Assembly (NCBI GenBank): GCA_013298665.1 | Contig: JAAFIK010000007.1 | Location: 2,113 to 66,112 of the forward strand | DNA from: Chitinophagales bacterium | GTDB lineage: Bacteria > Bacteroidota > Bacteroidia > Chitinophagales > Chitinophagaceae | Length of the DNA: 64,000 bases | Reading direction: 5' to 3' | Shown here: positions 9,127-19,500 of the stretch, piece by piece | Layout of the letters: each line of letters begins with the position of its first letter | Position numbering within the stretch: position 1 is the first letter of the stretch | Position numbers and translations under genes: made by a program | The notes under the pieces: generated by a model | Database searches by the model: none | What the model was told of the DNA's origin: nothing | The model's input: only the letters and a program-made list of their open reading frames with translations

Positions 9127-10248
9127 TTATTTGTTAAGGTCATTTACAGGTGAGGAAAGTGTCAATTTATGTGCGCCCGGGGCAGGTGAAGATTCAGCAG
9201 TTTTACCAGCCAGGGTAAAGAGCCAGGGCATCTTTAACTTTATGCAAAGTTTGTAGAGTAAAATGGGTATGATGAGGCCCGCAACGATGCCCGTGGTAAG
9301 CAAGACCGGTACGTTTTCAATGCCCATAAATTTTTTCAGGAATATTCTGGCGGCTGCAAAAACAATAACATGAGCAACATAAATATATAAGGAATGCCTT
9401 CCAAGCACAGTAAGCCAATGGGAAATCATTTTCTTCTGAAGAATAAAAGTAAGGTTGATGATGAATGCACAGCCAATGATGGCAATGACCAAAAAAGCCA
9501 AAGGCTGGTAATACTCAACAAACTGGTACTTATCTACTGCGTGGGACAGATTGGTGGTAAGAAAATATGTTTGGGCCAATGCAAAACAGCAGCACAATAC
9601 AATAAACCATTTATAGGATCCAAGTTGCCTGAAGTTATTGCGGTCAAGCATAAAGCTGCTAATGGTATCGCCAATGGCAAAGAAAAGATAATAGTGCATG
9701 ATATCAGCCAGGAAACCGAGATCGAGGTGGTACTGATAGGCCAGAACAGAGGCATAAAAAAGTAAAATGCCGATACCCATATTCTGTACAGCGCCGATAC
9801 GGAGTATTACTTTGGCTACGGCATAAACCACAGCAACATTAAACAAGGCATAGAGGTACCAGAATTGTGCTACTTCACGTGGCAGGTATAAGAGGTTCAG
9901 GTAGGATGAGGCTGTCGGGTGACCGTTGGTATATTTTGAAAAGATGACCTGAAGGGTGAGTTGGATAGAAGCCCAAAGAAAATAGGGGTACAATATTGTC
10001 TTTGCCCTTGTTGTGATAAACTTTTTTATGCCTGCCTTACGGAGGCTTCCTGCTACAAATATGCCGGACACGATAAAAAACAGGGGCATCCTGAAACTAA
10101 AAAAAAAGATGTTGGCATATTCCAGGTACAGGTAGGGTTGAACATTTATCCCTGACTCTTTGATGCCCTGAAAAACATGACGGTATACAACCAGTATAAT
10201 GGCAATTCCTCTTGCATAATCAATCCATGTAAGTCGCTGGGATTTCAT
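9127..10248 (-). CDS. Acyltransferase family 3 membrane protein (second copy)
   Basis: This 373-residue polytopic protein of the acyltransferase-3 family has the expected Arg13 and His24 in its first helix (WIDYARGIAIILVVYRH) and the stretch FRMPLFFIVSGIFV. It begins with a soluble TWIDYARG motif more like the OpgC/fucose-4-O-acetylase branch than the OafA-like protein at 2914, so the two are probably not redundant. It lies 18 bp downstream of the Wzc-like gene and 5 bp upstream of the flippase gene. The likely job is O-acylation of a sugar in the EPS repeat. ATG at 10248 is supported by the tight spacing. Confidence 0.88.
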   Translation of the reverse strand: MKSQRLTWIDYARGIAIILVVYRHVFQGIKESGINVQPYLYLEYANIFFFSFRMPLFFIVSGIFVAGSLRKAGIKKFITTRAKTILYPYFLWASIQLTLQVIFSKYTNGHPTASSYLNLLYLPREVAQFWYLYALFNVAVVYAVAKVILRIGAVQNMGIGILLFYASVLAYQYHLDLGFLADIMHYYLFFAIGDTISSFMLDRNNFRQLGSYKWFIVLCCCFALAQTYFLTTNLSHAVDKYQFVEYYQPLAFLVIAIIGCAFIINLTFILQKKMISHWLTVLGRHSLYIYVAHVIVFAAARIFLKKFMGIENVPVLLTTGIVAGLIIPILLYKLCIKLKMPWLFTLAGKTAESSPAPGAHKLTLSSPVNDLNK

Positions 10249-10266
10249 TCTGTCTGGTAAATTTTA

Positions 10267-12456
10267 TCAGGCCCCGATATTGTCTTTGAATACATTATTA
10301 AGTATAATGCCATTATTTCTTTCCCCGAGCGATGCTATAAACTTAAATGATTCGGTATCAAGTTGAGTAACGGGGGTTGTTGCCGAAAAAACGGTAAACA
10401 CACCTTCTGCATACTGTACGAGTTCTTTACTATCTGCATAAACATTAAGGGCGGCGCCTTCAATCAGTATACAGTCGAACACGGTTTCCAGTTTCTTAAG
10501 TATCTCCGCCAGATCAACACCATAAAGAACTTCTGCGGGTGTGGTATTTTCTTCCTTGCAGCCAATGATACAGAGGTTGTCATAAAGCGTGGTGCTGTAC
10601 AATTGCTGTGGTACTGCCTGGTTATCGGGCATTGTATTTTTGCCGGTGTCCTGAATAAAGTGTTCTGTATTAAACTTACGCGTCAGGCTGTTGTTGGAGA
10701 AGTTCAGGTCGAACAGCAGAACTTTTTTACCACTCAATAAAAGACTGCCAGCGAGTGCCTCAATAATCGTACTCTTACCTGCGCCCTTCTGTGTACTTGT
10801 GAACAGGAAAATTTTCTTTTGGCTATTCAACAACTCGTATCTCAGTTTTCGGATATTATTCTTGAAAACATTTTTCTGGTCAAACTTTCTGCCTTCATAA
10901 TCTTCAAGGATGGTTTCTGCGGGCGTTTGTTTTTTAAATGCAACCCTGTTGAGTACACCCGTAAGCTTAAGCCCTGTTTGTTTACTGAATATAGCCGGAG
11001 TTTTGACTGAGGTATCAAATATTTCCAGGAAGATAAAAAATACAGCCGACAGAAAAAACATGGAAATACCGGCAAGGATCATTTTCAGTAAAGTCTTTTT
11101 CGATTCCGGGTCCACTGCCGGCTGGCCGATACGCGTTTGAATAAAGTTTGCGGTCGGATCATCCTTGATTAATCCTACGGCAAGTGTGTATTTTTCCTTT
11201 ACATTACCCAGTTGTTTATTCTCCATGTCAAGCTGGGTTCTTATAGCATCCATCTTTACATCGCTACCCGGATTTACATTTGTCATAGTCATATATCTTC
11301 GGATGCGGCTGGTGTAATCGCTGATGGTAGAATTTGCAGCATTCAGCAGTGCTTCTTCTTCGTTCAATTGTGTGGTAACCTTGTCGATCTCATCCTTTAC
11401 TTTACTCTTATTTGATCCGCTGTTGGATTTCAGGATAATCTCAGCACGGAGGTCGTTGATCTGCTGCTGAAGTGCCGGGTCGCTCCCGCCCTTCCTGGCA
11501 AGCTCAGCCACAAGATCATTCTTTTTATTGGTCAGTCTGATGACATCATCGTTATTGCCGGTACCGGTTGTACCCGATTGAAGTGATTGCAGCCTGGCTT
11601 TTAAATACGCAACCCTGTTGGCGTGTTCGTTATACTTGCTTCTTTCTTCTGCGAGTTTTGTTTCGAGCTCCTTTACGGTTTCCATGGCACTTGTATTCCG
11701 GCTTACCGGGTCAATACTTCCCTGTGTCATTTTCTCACTCAGCAAACGTTTCCCAAGGCTATCCACTTTATTCTGCTGGCTACTTACCAGTTCCTTTATG
11801 CTCTGTGCATTTTCTTCCGAGCGTATCGAACTCAGGTTTTTGTAATAGTTCAGAAACTCCTCTCCCATACTGTTTACAACAAGTGAAGAGAGTTCTGCAT
11901 TATCAGAACGAAAGGTAATGTTCATGTAATCTGTTCGCTCCACGCGTTCAATCGAAAGATATTTCAGCAGGTTGTCATAATCGTAACCATACAGTTTCAA
12001 ATACTCGATGAGTTTTTTTTCTGTTTCATTATCAGAACGCAACAAATCATTCTTTGCCACTTTATCTGTCAATACACGCTTAATTTCATCTTTGGTGATT
12101 GATTTGTAAACTGAAGACTCTGTTTGCCGGATGGTCAGTTTACGATATGCCTTGAGGGGATTATCGAGATCATGTAACAGCAGCTTATAAGAAATCATGC
12201 TGATAACTTTAGGCGACTTGAATGTCTCTATAGCATTATTAAACTTCACATCCGCTGTATAAAGATCAATAGCTGTTGTGCCATCAGCAAGCCTTACCTT
12301 CTCTGCCGTAAACCCGGTAGAATACTGCGCCAGTGATTCGAAGAGCGGCTTCTTATAAAGCAAAAGGATAAACGTAGTTGTAACCGCGAGCAGTGAAAGG
12401 GCAGCGATGATCCATTTCCTGCGAAACAACACCTTCAGAAAATATAATAAATCCAT
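10267..12456 (-). CDS. Wzc-like polysaccharide co-polymerase with degenerate BY-kinase domain
   Basis: This 729-residue protein is arranged as a Wzz/Wzc co-polymerase. It has an inner-membrane helix at about 14-34, a long periplasmic part with coiled coils at about 215-425, a second helix at about 458-480, and a cytoplasmic P-loop domain at about 530-729. The Walker A motif is intact (QKGAGKST, Lys561). Walker A' reads LLFDLNFSNN around Asp583 instead of the usual DxDxR, and the Walker B stretch DCILIEGA ends in Glu666 where BY-kinases have Asp. The C-terminal tail lacks the tyrosine cluster. It probably controls chain length and export but is unlikely to be a normal tyrosine autokinase. It heads a tight gene group (12456 to 2914). 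No Wza partner is visible in the window. Confidence 0.87.
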   Translation of the reverse strand: MDLLYFLKVLFRRKWIIAALSLLAVTTTFILLLYKKPLFESLAQYSTGFTAEKVRLADGTTAIDLYTADVKFNNAIETFKSPKVISMISYKLLLHDLDNPLKAYRKLTIRQTESSVYKSITKDEIKRVLTDKVAKNDLLRSDNETEKKLIEYLKLYGYDYDNLLKYLSIERVERTDYMNITFRSDNAELSSLVVNSMGEEFLNYYKNLSSIRSEENAQSIKELVSSQQNKVDSLGKRLLSEKMTQGSIDPVSRNTSAMETVKELETKLAEERSKYNEHANRVAYLKARLQSLQSGTTGTGNNDDVIRLTNKKNDLVAELARKGGSDPALQQQINDLRAEIILKSNSGSNKSKVKDEIDKVTTQLNEEEALLNAANSTISDYTSRIRRYMTMTNVNPGSDVKMDAIRTQLDMENKQLGNVKEKYTLAVGLIKDDPTANFIQTRIGQPAVDPESKKTLLKMILAGISMFFLSAVFFIFLEIFDTSVKTPAIFSKQTGLKLTGVLNRVAFKKQTPAETILEDYEGRKFDQKNVFKNNIRKLRYELLNSQKKIFLFTSTQKGAGKSTIIEALAGSLLLSGKKVLLFDLNFSNNSLTRKFNTEHFIQDTGKNTMPDNQAVPQQLYSTTLYDNLCIIGCKEENTTPAEVLYGVDLAEILKKLETVFDCILIEGAALNVYADSKELVQYAEGVFTVFSATTPVTQLDTESFKFIASLGERNNGIILNNVFKDNIGA

Positions 12457-12644
12457 TACGCTAAAGATTTGAATTGAATAACGAAAAACAATATGTCATC
12501 TCAGGTGCAAAGGCTGATAAAGCCATTTACCGCCTGCAAATGTATCAAAGTTTTCATACACTCCTGTAATGGCCGGAATCTGCCGCATTACTGAACGGAT
12601 ACGATAAATTCCTTTATTCGTCCTGTCTGCAGACCGGGCAGTCA

Positions 12645-13508
12645 TTACTGTCCATTGTTTTTGGGTGGATGATATTTCATTCGGGTATGAAAGTAAATGG
12701 AAAAGCGTTTCAATTCGCGTGATATTCTTTTCAGTAAAATCCCACCAAAGCTTTTCTCTTTCTTCAGGGTACGCACCCCTGTCCAAACCCTGCTTCTGGC
12801 AGACCGTATCTGTTTTACCTTTCCATACTTCATCAGATCGTGGCACATTCTTCCATCTTCACCATGGGTTTTATTCATATAAAACCCTTCTTTCAAACCA
12901 TATTCCCTGATAAAGCCCATACTCATCCCGTAAGAATTCAGGAACGGGCGTTTAATATGTCTTATTTCAGCAATGCAGTCTTTCAGTGTTTCAAGGACAA
13001 ACAGCTTCCACCTTGGAAATCTTTCTTCACTGATGAATGAATAACGGCCATACACCGATATGACACCCGGCTTTTGCAGTCCGGCGACCAGCTTATCTAC
13101 CCAGCAGTCGGGGTAGATACAGTCCGAGTCACCCAGCAACAGGTATTTACCCAATGCCTGTTCCATCCCCATTTGCCGGCCAGGTCCCCAGCCCTGAATC
13201 GGCTGAAAAAAGGTTTTCACCTTTAATTTATCGAGGGTATCCTGTGTCCTGTCATTGGAGTTATTGTTGACTACAATAATCTCTAAGGGGAGTTTGCTTT
13301 TAAGCCTGGAAAGACTTCCCACGGTACGAAGAATGGAAACCTCTTCATTGTACGCCGTAATAACAATACTCACAAGGGGGGTTGGTGACTGAACAGCCGT
13401 AAGCCCGTGGTTGATCTCATCGAAAACGGATTGAGGAATTTCATCAAAGGTTTTAAACGAATACGCAAACGGTTTTATCCATTTCGGGTTATTAAATATA
13501 TTAAGCAT
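12645..13508 (-). CDS. Glycosyltransferase family 2 (EPS synthesis)
   Basis: The GT-A domain begins at about residue 45 (PLVSIVITAYNEEVSI), followed by the nucleotide-binding segment LEIIVVNNNSNDRT and the metal-binding DxD in LLLGDSDCIYPD. The ATG at 13508 gives 287 residues; a TTG ten codons upstream is less likely. The C-terminal part (KTHGEDGRMCHDLMKYGKV) resembles acceptor regions of soluble GT2 enzymes. It is probably cytoplasmic and adds a sugar to the lipid-linked unit. It lies downstream of an intrinsic terminator that ends the giant esterase gene and 188 bp upstream of the Wzc-like gene; that gap holds no gene. It is likely the first gene of the minus EPS operon. Confidence 0.85.
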   Translation of the reverse strand: MLNIFNNPKWIKPFAYSFKTFDEIPQSVFDEINHGLTAVQSPTPLVSIVITAYNEEVSILRTVGSLSRLKSKLPLEIIVVNNNSNDRTQDTLDKLKVKTFFQPIQGWGPGRQMGMEQALGKYLLLGDSDCIYPDCWVDKLVAGLQKPGVISVYGRYSFISEERFPRWKLFVLETLKDCIAEIRHIKRPFLNSYGMSMGFIREYGLKEGFYMNKTHGEDGRMCHDLMKYGKVKQIRSARSRVWTGVRTLKKEKSFGGILLKRISRELKRFSIYFHTRMKYHPPKNNGQ

Positions 13509-13540
13509 AAACTTCTGTGCACAATTAAAAATCTGCAATT

Positions 13541-13571
13541 AAAAAATCTGATACCCGAAGGTACCAGATTT
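13541..13571 (-). terminator. Intrinsic terminator of the giant esterase gene
   Basis: On the minus strand a 12-bp stem (AAATCTGGTACC pairing with GGTATCAGATTT, one mismatch) closes a TTCG tetraloop and runs into a six-T tract. It lies 21 bp after the stop codon of the 2351-residue gene. This separates that gene from the EPS operon starting at 13508, unless there is read-through. Confidence 0.85.
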
Positions 13572-13591
13572 GTCTGCAAGGAATGGTTCTT

Positions 13592-16500
13592 CTAGTTTAT
13601 TTTAATAAGTTTGACCGATTTGTTCATAATGCCGTCTATCCACACATTCAGCATATAGTTGCCGGGTAGCAGTGATGGCGTTACCGGCAGTTTAATGTTC
13701 AACACATTTTTACCGGCCGCAACCAACGCATCGCTGCGGTAAATCAACTTCCCATTCAGGTCGTACATCATCAATGTAACTTTAGATGCTGCAGTACTGT
13801 TTACTGCTACCTGTACATTGTTGGTGAATGGGTTAGGGAATACACTTACCGTATTCGGTGCACCTGTTACTTTTGTATCGGCTTTACCATTGTTAATGAT
13901 TGTTGCCGGTCTTACAGGATCAGCCTCCTGTTCCTTCCCGGATGTTATTGTACCTGACGCTGTAAACCTGGATTGCTGCTTAGCAGCCGGGGTGGTCACT
14001 TCAGGATTCAGCGGAATACTGTCATTGAAATATTCGATGGTAAATGCCCCGGTAAAACTATAGGGAGACCCTTCCACCGTATTCACCTGCAATGTAATCT
14101 CGCCATCTTCCGTAGGCACCAGATTGTCGAGGTAAACAACTTCCGTGCTATTCTGGAAACTGTTCAGCTCAACACTTCGGCCATTGATGGTATAGCGTGC
14201 AATGAAGTAATTATTCCACATAGAACTTCCAAAACAACCGAGACGATAGCGCTTGCTTTGGTCGAGGTTCCTGAACTTTACTTCACAGGTCTGTCCGGCA
14301 TCTGCCCAGTAACTGCTTTTCATTACATTGGAAGGGAATATACCTATGCCATCGAAACCGGCGAAGAATTCCCCGTTAAATGGTTTTGTAATCACCATTT
14401 CAAATCCGGTATTATTGCCTGCATTCTCTTTAAGATTACCAAATACAGCGCCTTCAATAGGCACGGCATCTGTATTATTCCAGGGTGATGCCGCAGGATA
14501 ATTGACATCCAGGTTCAGTAATACAACCCTGGCAGAAGTGATGCCGGTAGCAATATTACTGAAATCGCTGTTGGTTGCCCCGTTTGCAGCCGCAACTTTA
14601 TAATAATACCGTGTATTGGGTGTTACGGTATTATCCGTCCACGTGGTTATATCTGCGGCAGTTTGGGTAAGCATGCTGTATGCCCCATTTTCTGTTGTTG
14701 CCCTGTATACGCTGTACGCAGTTTCGGTATCACTCCTATCGGTCCAGGTAAGTTTAAGTTTATCGCTTGAGAGGTCAGACTCCACGAAAAGACTAACCGG
14801 TCTGATCAGGGCTCCGTTATTATCATACTCCTGGATAACGATGGCATTCAGGTTTACAAAGGGGGCGGCTGCATTCTTCGAGATACTTACCTGCAATATT
14901 CCTGAAGCATTCGCCGTTAACCCATTGAGCTGGGCAATACTGTTGTTGTTGTAGCGCCCATTGAGTGAAGCCGACTTCGCTCCGGATGTAAAGGTGGCTG
15001 TGGCATCGGCTCCGGAATTAATACTGCTCAGGAAGCCCAAGTTATATTTTTTTGCAGGATTAAGACCTGCAAATTCTATAACAAGCGGACTTGTGCTGCT
15101 TGAATAGATACTGCTGCGGATAACATTATCAGGGTAAATACCACTATTGTTTCCTGTTGCCATTCCAAAAAGGAGATTACCTGTCCATTGCTGAAGCGGC
15201 TTCACAGAAAACCCTGTATTTATTCCTGCGTCATCAAGCAGGTTGTTCAAAGCCAGGTTTGCGAACGGGAAAGCAAGGTAGTTATTCCACGGACTGGCTT
15301 GTGGTATACCCCCCTCAGGGCCAAAATTTACATAAACCGAACGGGTATTATTATCGGTTACCACGATCTCAAATACACGCATTGATACCGCTCCATAATT
15401 GTCAGTTACCGTTACCGCAATATTCTTATAAGATCCCATATTGTTATTACCCGGTGCAATCGTAATTATGCCGGTTCCGTTACCGGTATTCTGATAAGTG
15501 GCAAAAGCGGGCAGGTTGTTTATGGAAATGGTAAGGTTATCGGCAGCATCATCTACTGCAATAATATTGACCGTTGCCACAGCGCCTGTCTTGACAAACA
15601 CATTGGATAAGGCATTCAATACCGGCACCTTGTTTAAGGTGGTTACCGATGCTGCGCTACTCATTGCTGAACTGCCATACGCGTTCGTTGCTTCAATTTT
15701 ATAAAAGTACGTGGTGTTACTGCTTACGGTATTATCCGTATATACAGAGTCATTGGCGTTAGTTGCATTCGGATTCAGCAGACTGTAAGGTCCGTTCGCA
15801 TTACCTGCCCGGTAAACCAGGTAGTTTTTTTCATTGTAGGCGATATCTTTCCAGCAGAGTTTTACAAAACCATTGGTCAATGCAGCTACCGTAAAGTTTA
15901 CGGGTGCCGCAGGTGCTGTACTGTCATCAAAAGTCTGTTCCAGCACCACAGCATTAAGATAGCCAGCCGGTGTACCCGCATCTTTTGCCATACTTACAGT
16001 GATATTTCCACCGGCATCCGGGGCAATACCGCTGAATGTAACGGTATTCTGCTGGTTGAGATGCACCGTAAGCGGCCTGGATACACCATTAATGGTATAA
16101 ACTGTTGTACCATTATTGGGTACTCCCGTCCATTTACTGCTGCCAAACAGGGTTACATTATACTTCAATAACGGAGACAGCCCTTTAAGCCTGAAATTAA
16201 CAGTATTAGGTGCACCAAATATTCCAAAGTAATAATAATCCCTGATCACTGCATCGGGGTAAACCCCGGTGTTATTTCCTGTAACGGCTCCCTCATACCA
16301 GGTATTCCAGGCTGTGGTCAAAAACTCAATACTCCTTGCAGTTACCTGATTATCGGCATTGAGCAGGTTATTCGTCGTTAGCCCCGTGATATTATTCCAT
16401 GGGGCATTTGCTGCAGCGCCATTTGCAGTTTTAATGTTCATAAAAATCTTTTCTGACGGAGGGTTGGTTTCCACAACCGTTACACTGAACAATACAGTAG

Positions 16501-19500
16501 CTGTTCCGCTGGTTCCGTCATTTACCGTTGCTGCAAATGTATAGTTCCCCGAATTTGCATAACCAGGCTTCAATGTAAGCATCGCTGTACCATCAGTGTT
16601 TGGCGTAAGTGTTGCAAATGCTGCCGCCGAAAGCGTCCAGGTAAGAGAACTGTTGCCGTCCTGGTCTGTTGCTGTCAGGAAATAGTTTCCTTCGCTGCCC
16701 TCATTCAGCACAATAGGATTAACGGCATTTATGGATGGAGGATAATTTGTGTTGATGGTCAGTAACAATACCGTAGTGTCTTTGCCATTGTTTCCGTCAG
16801 TGGCAATTACCCGGATTGAATAAGTGCCGGTATCGTCAATGGCCGGGTTGAGTTGCAAGGCTCCGGAACCATTGGCGGTATTGGTAAAAGTTCCAAAGGC
16901 AGGAATGCTTTCCGTACTCAGGGTAAGTGTTTCACCGTCAATATCGGTTGCGGTAAAGTTTATATTTTGCTGTGTGCCATACCGCATGGTTACTGCTGCC
17001 ACCGGTACAAATTTTGGCGCATTGTTTAACGTTCTTGCCACAGCTCCGGCTGAGAAAGCTGAGTTACCGCCTACACCAACGGCACGCACTTGATATGCAT
17101 AGTTTGTATTGGCAAATAAGCTGTTGTCCGTATAATTGACAGTACTGCCATTACCGGGATTGACAATAGCCAATAATCGGTAACTGTTGCTGTTGTTCAC
17201 AGCACGATAGATTTCAAATGCAGTTTCGTTTGTTGAATTATCAGCCCATTGCAGCTTGACTTCTGAAGGAGTTTGTGCGGTTGCGGTCAATCCGTCCGGG
17301 GCTGACGGAATAACTGGTAAGACAAACGTAGTATCCGCAGTATAGGTTTGTGTCATCATGGCCGCTGCACAACCTGAATCTACGGGCTCATTGACAATAA
17401 CTATATCATCCACAAGGCCATTGAAATGGGTGGAGGAGGAGGAAGAGTTGAATGCATTTGTACCTGAAGATGCCCCGATGCGGGATGCACTGGTGGAGGC
17501 GCCAACAGAAGAAAAAGGAAGGCTGTTATTGGCAGCGATTTCAACACCATTCACCAATAATTTCAGGGAGTTTATATTGTAGACCACCGCAACATGATTC
17601 CATCCGCCATTTATCCAATTGGGATTGGCTGTAATTGTATTTGCTGAAACAGCAACCCTTACATTGCCACTGGCTATACCTGCATGCAAGCCATTGCCAT
17701 TAAACCGCAATGACAAGCCATTGTCAGACCCCCCAAAATCGAATACAATCCTGTTGGTACCGCTTACTGTGGCAGCAGCAGGTTTTATCCAGACAGCAAC
17801 CGTTCTTGAAGTATAACTGTTGCTTGGGAACACCGAGTTGGTGCTGAAGCTCATATCTGCAAACTGATTCGTTCCGTTGAGCGACAGTGCATGTGTACCT
17901 TCTTTCTTATCCGCTGCATTAAACACAGGGGAACCCGATGCTGTCAGATTACGGTTATTCCCGCTGCCGTCATTGTAATTGCTATTCAGGTTCCACATAC
18001 CCTCCAGCAAACTGATAAAACCAGATACACCAAATTGATTAACAGCCCTCACCTTATACCAGTACCTGGTATTTGCGGCAAGCCCCACCGAATCAATAAA
18101 ACTCGTTGTATTTGCCGGTGTTGTGCCTATAGGTACATAAGTACCCAGCAGTTGGCTTGAACGAACAACTTCAAATCCGGCTTCATTATTACTATTGTCA
18201 GCCCAACTCAGGTTAACACGGTTATAGGCAGAGGCTTGTACTTTCAGGAAGGCCGGCTTAACCGGAGCCGTTCCGGCAGGTGCGGGTACATCTGTAAATG
18301 CACTATTGGGTATCAGTGTTCTTGCAGGTATACCGGCTGCCGCACTTGTCCAGTAAATCTCGATCCCTTCTCCTCCGTCACGTTCAAAAAATGTAACGGC
18401 AATAGGATAAACTCCGGCAGTGAGTGTAATGGTACCGCTCCGCAATTGCATGCCATGCAAACCGTCATTATTTACCAATGCCGCTGCGGTATGGTTATAT
18501 GTTCCTATATACAATTTACTGCCATCGTCTGAATTGGTTTCGAAAGTATATGAGCCGGTTACCGGTATATTAATAAAACCTTCCCATAAAAACCCGAAAT
18601 AATCGTTCTGTACCCTTGGCGTAATGGAAACGTTGCTGCTCCTGCCCGTTGCAAAAGGCGTAAGTGTACTAAAATCGGGCAATGCAGTCCAGGTACCATG
18701 GTAGTATTTATAGTTCAGGCCTGTAAGGATCGCCGCGGCAACCACCTGGTTACTGGCGGGTGATGCATTGCCGCTTGCGTCTTTGGCTTTTACATAAAAG
18801 CTATAGGTTTGAAAAGCGGTAAGGTTATTGACGGTAAATGTAAGATTGGTTGTTGTATAAGTTTTTATGCCATTTACGTAGATGTCATATTTTTTCACAC
18901 CTACATCGTCTGTAGCTGCATCCCATGCCAATGATACAGAACTGCGGGTAGTACCCGTTGTTACCAGGTTGAGTGGTGCTACCGGAGGGGTAATATCCTG
19001 TCGGGTAATCACGGTCACTTCATTGCTGACGGCAGAAGCTCCATTAGCATTAACTGCCCTGATGATATAATAGTACTTTGTATTGGCACTCAGACCCTGA
19101 TCAAGGTGAGCCAGCACATCTGCTCCCTTTTTGGTAACCAGTGTATAATTCGCTCCGGGTGTAGTACTCCGGTAAATCTCGAATGCGGTTTCGTTGTTTA
19201 TTGGTGTGGGATTATCATTCCAATCCAGTTGTACCGTATTATTCGATATGGCAATAGCAGAAACGTTTGAAGCTTTATCAGGCGCATTTGCCCCATTCGC
19301 TGCTATAACAGTATAGGGTGCAGAAAAGTCACTGCTGCAGCCATATTGTTCTGTTACTTTAACTTTATAGCTTCCTGCCGGTGCATTAAATACATTTGCT
19401 GTTCCCACCACCGCATCATCACTAACCCTGCGCCATTCATATGAAGCATATGTAGGGGGAACCATTAAGGGTACGGTAGTGCTTCCGTCAGCAGCAGGTA

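Noticed and set aside
12537-12544. TACATTTG on the minus strand upstream of the Wzc-like gene
   Set aside because: Matches TAnnTTTG but no -33 element, and the preceding GT2 gene is close enough for co-transcription.
12496-12846. 116-codon minus frame overlapping the end of the GT2 gene
   Set aside because: It overlaps 200 bp of a well-supported glycosyltransferase in another frame, has no family features and poor composition.
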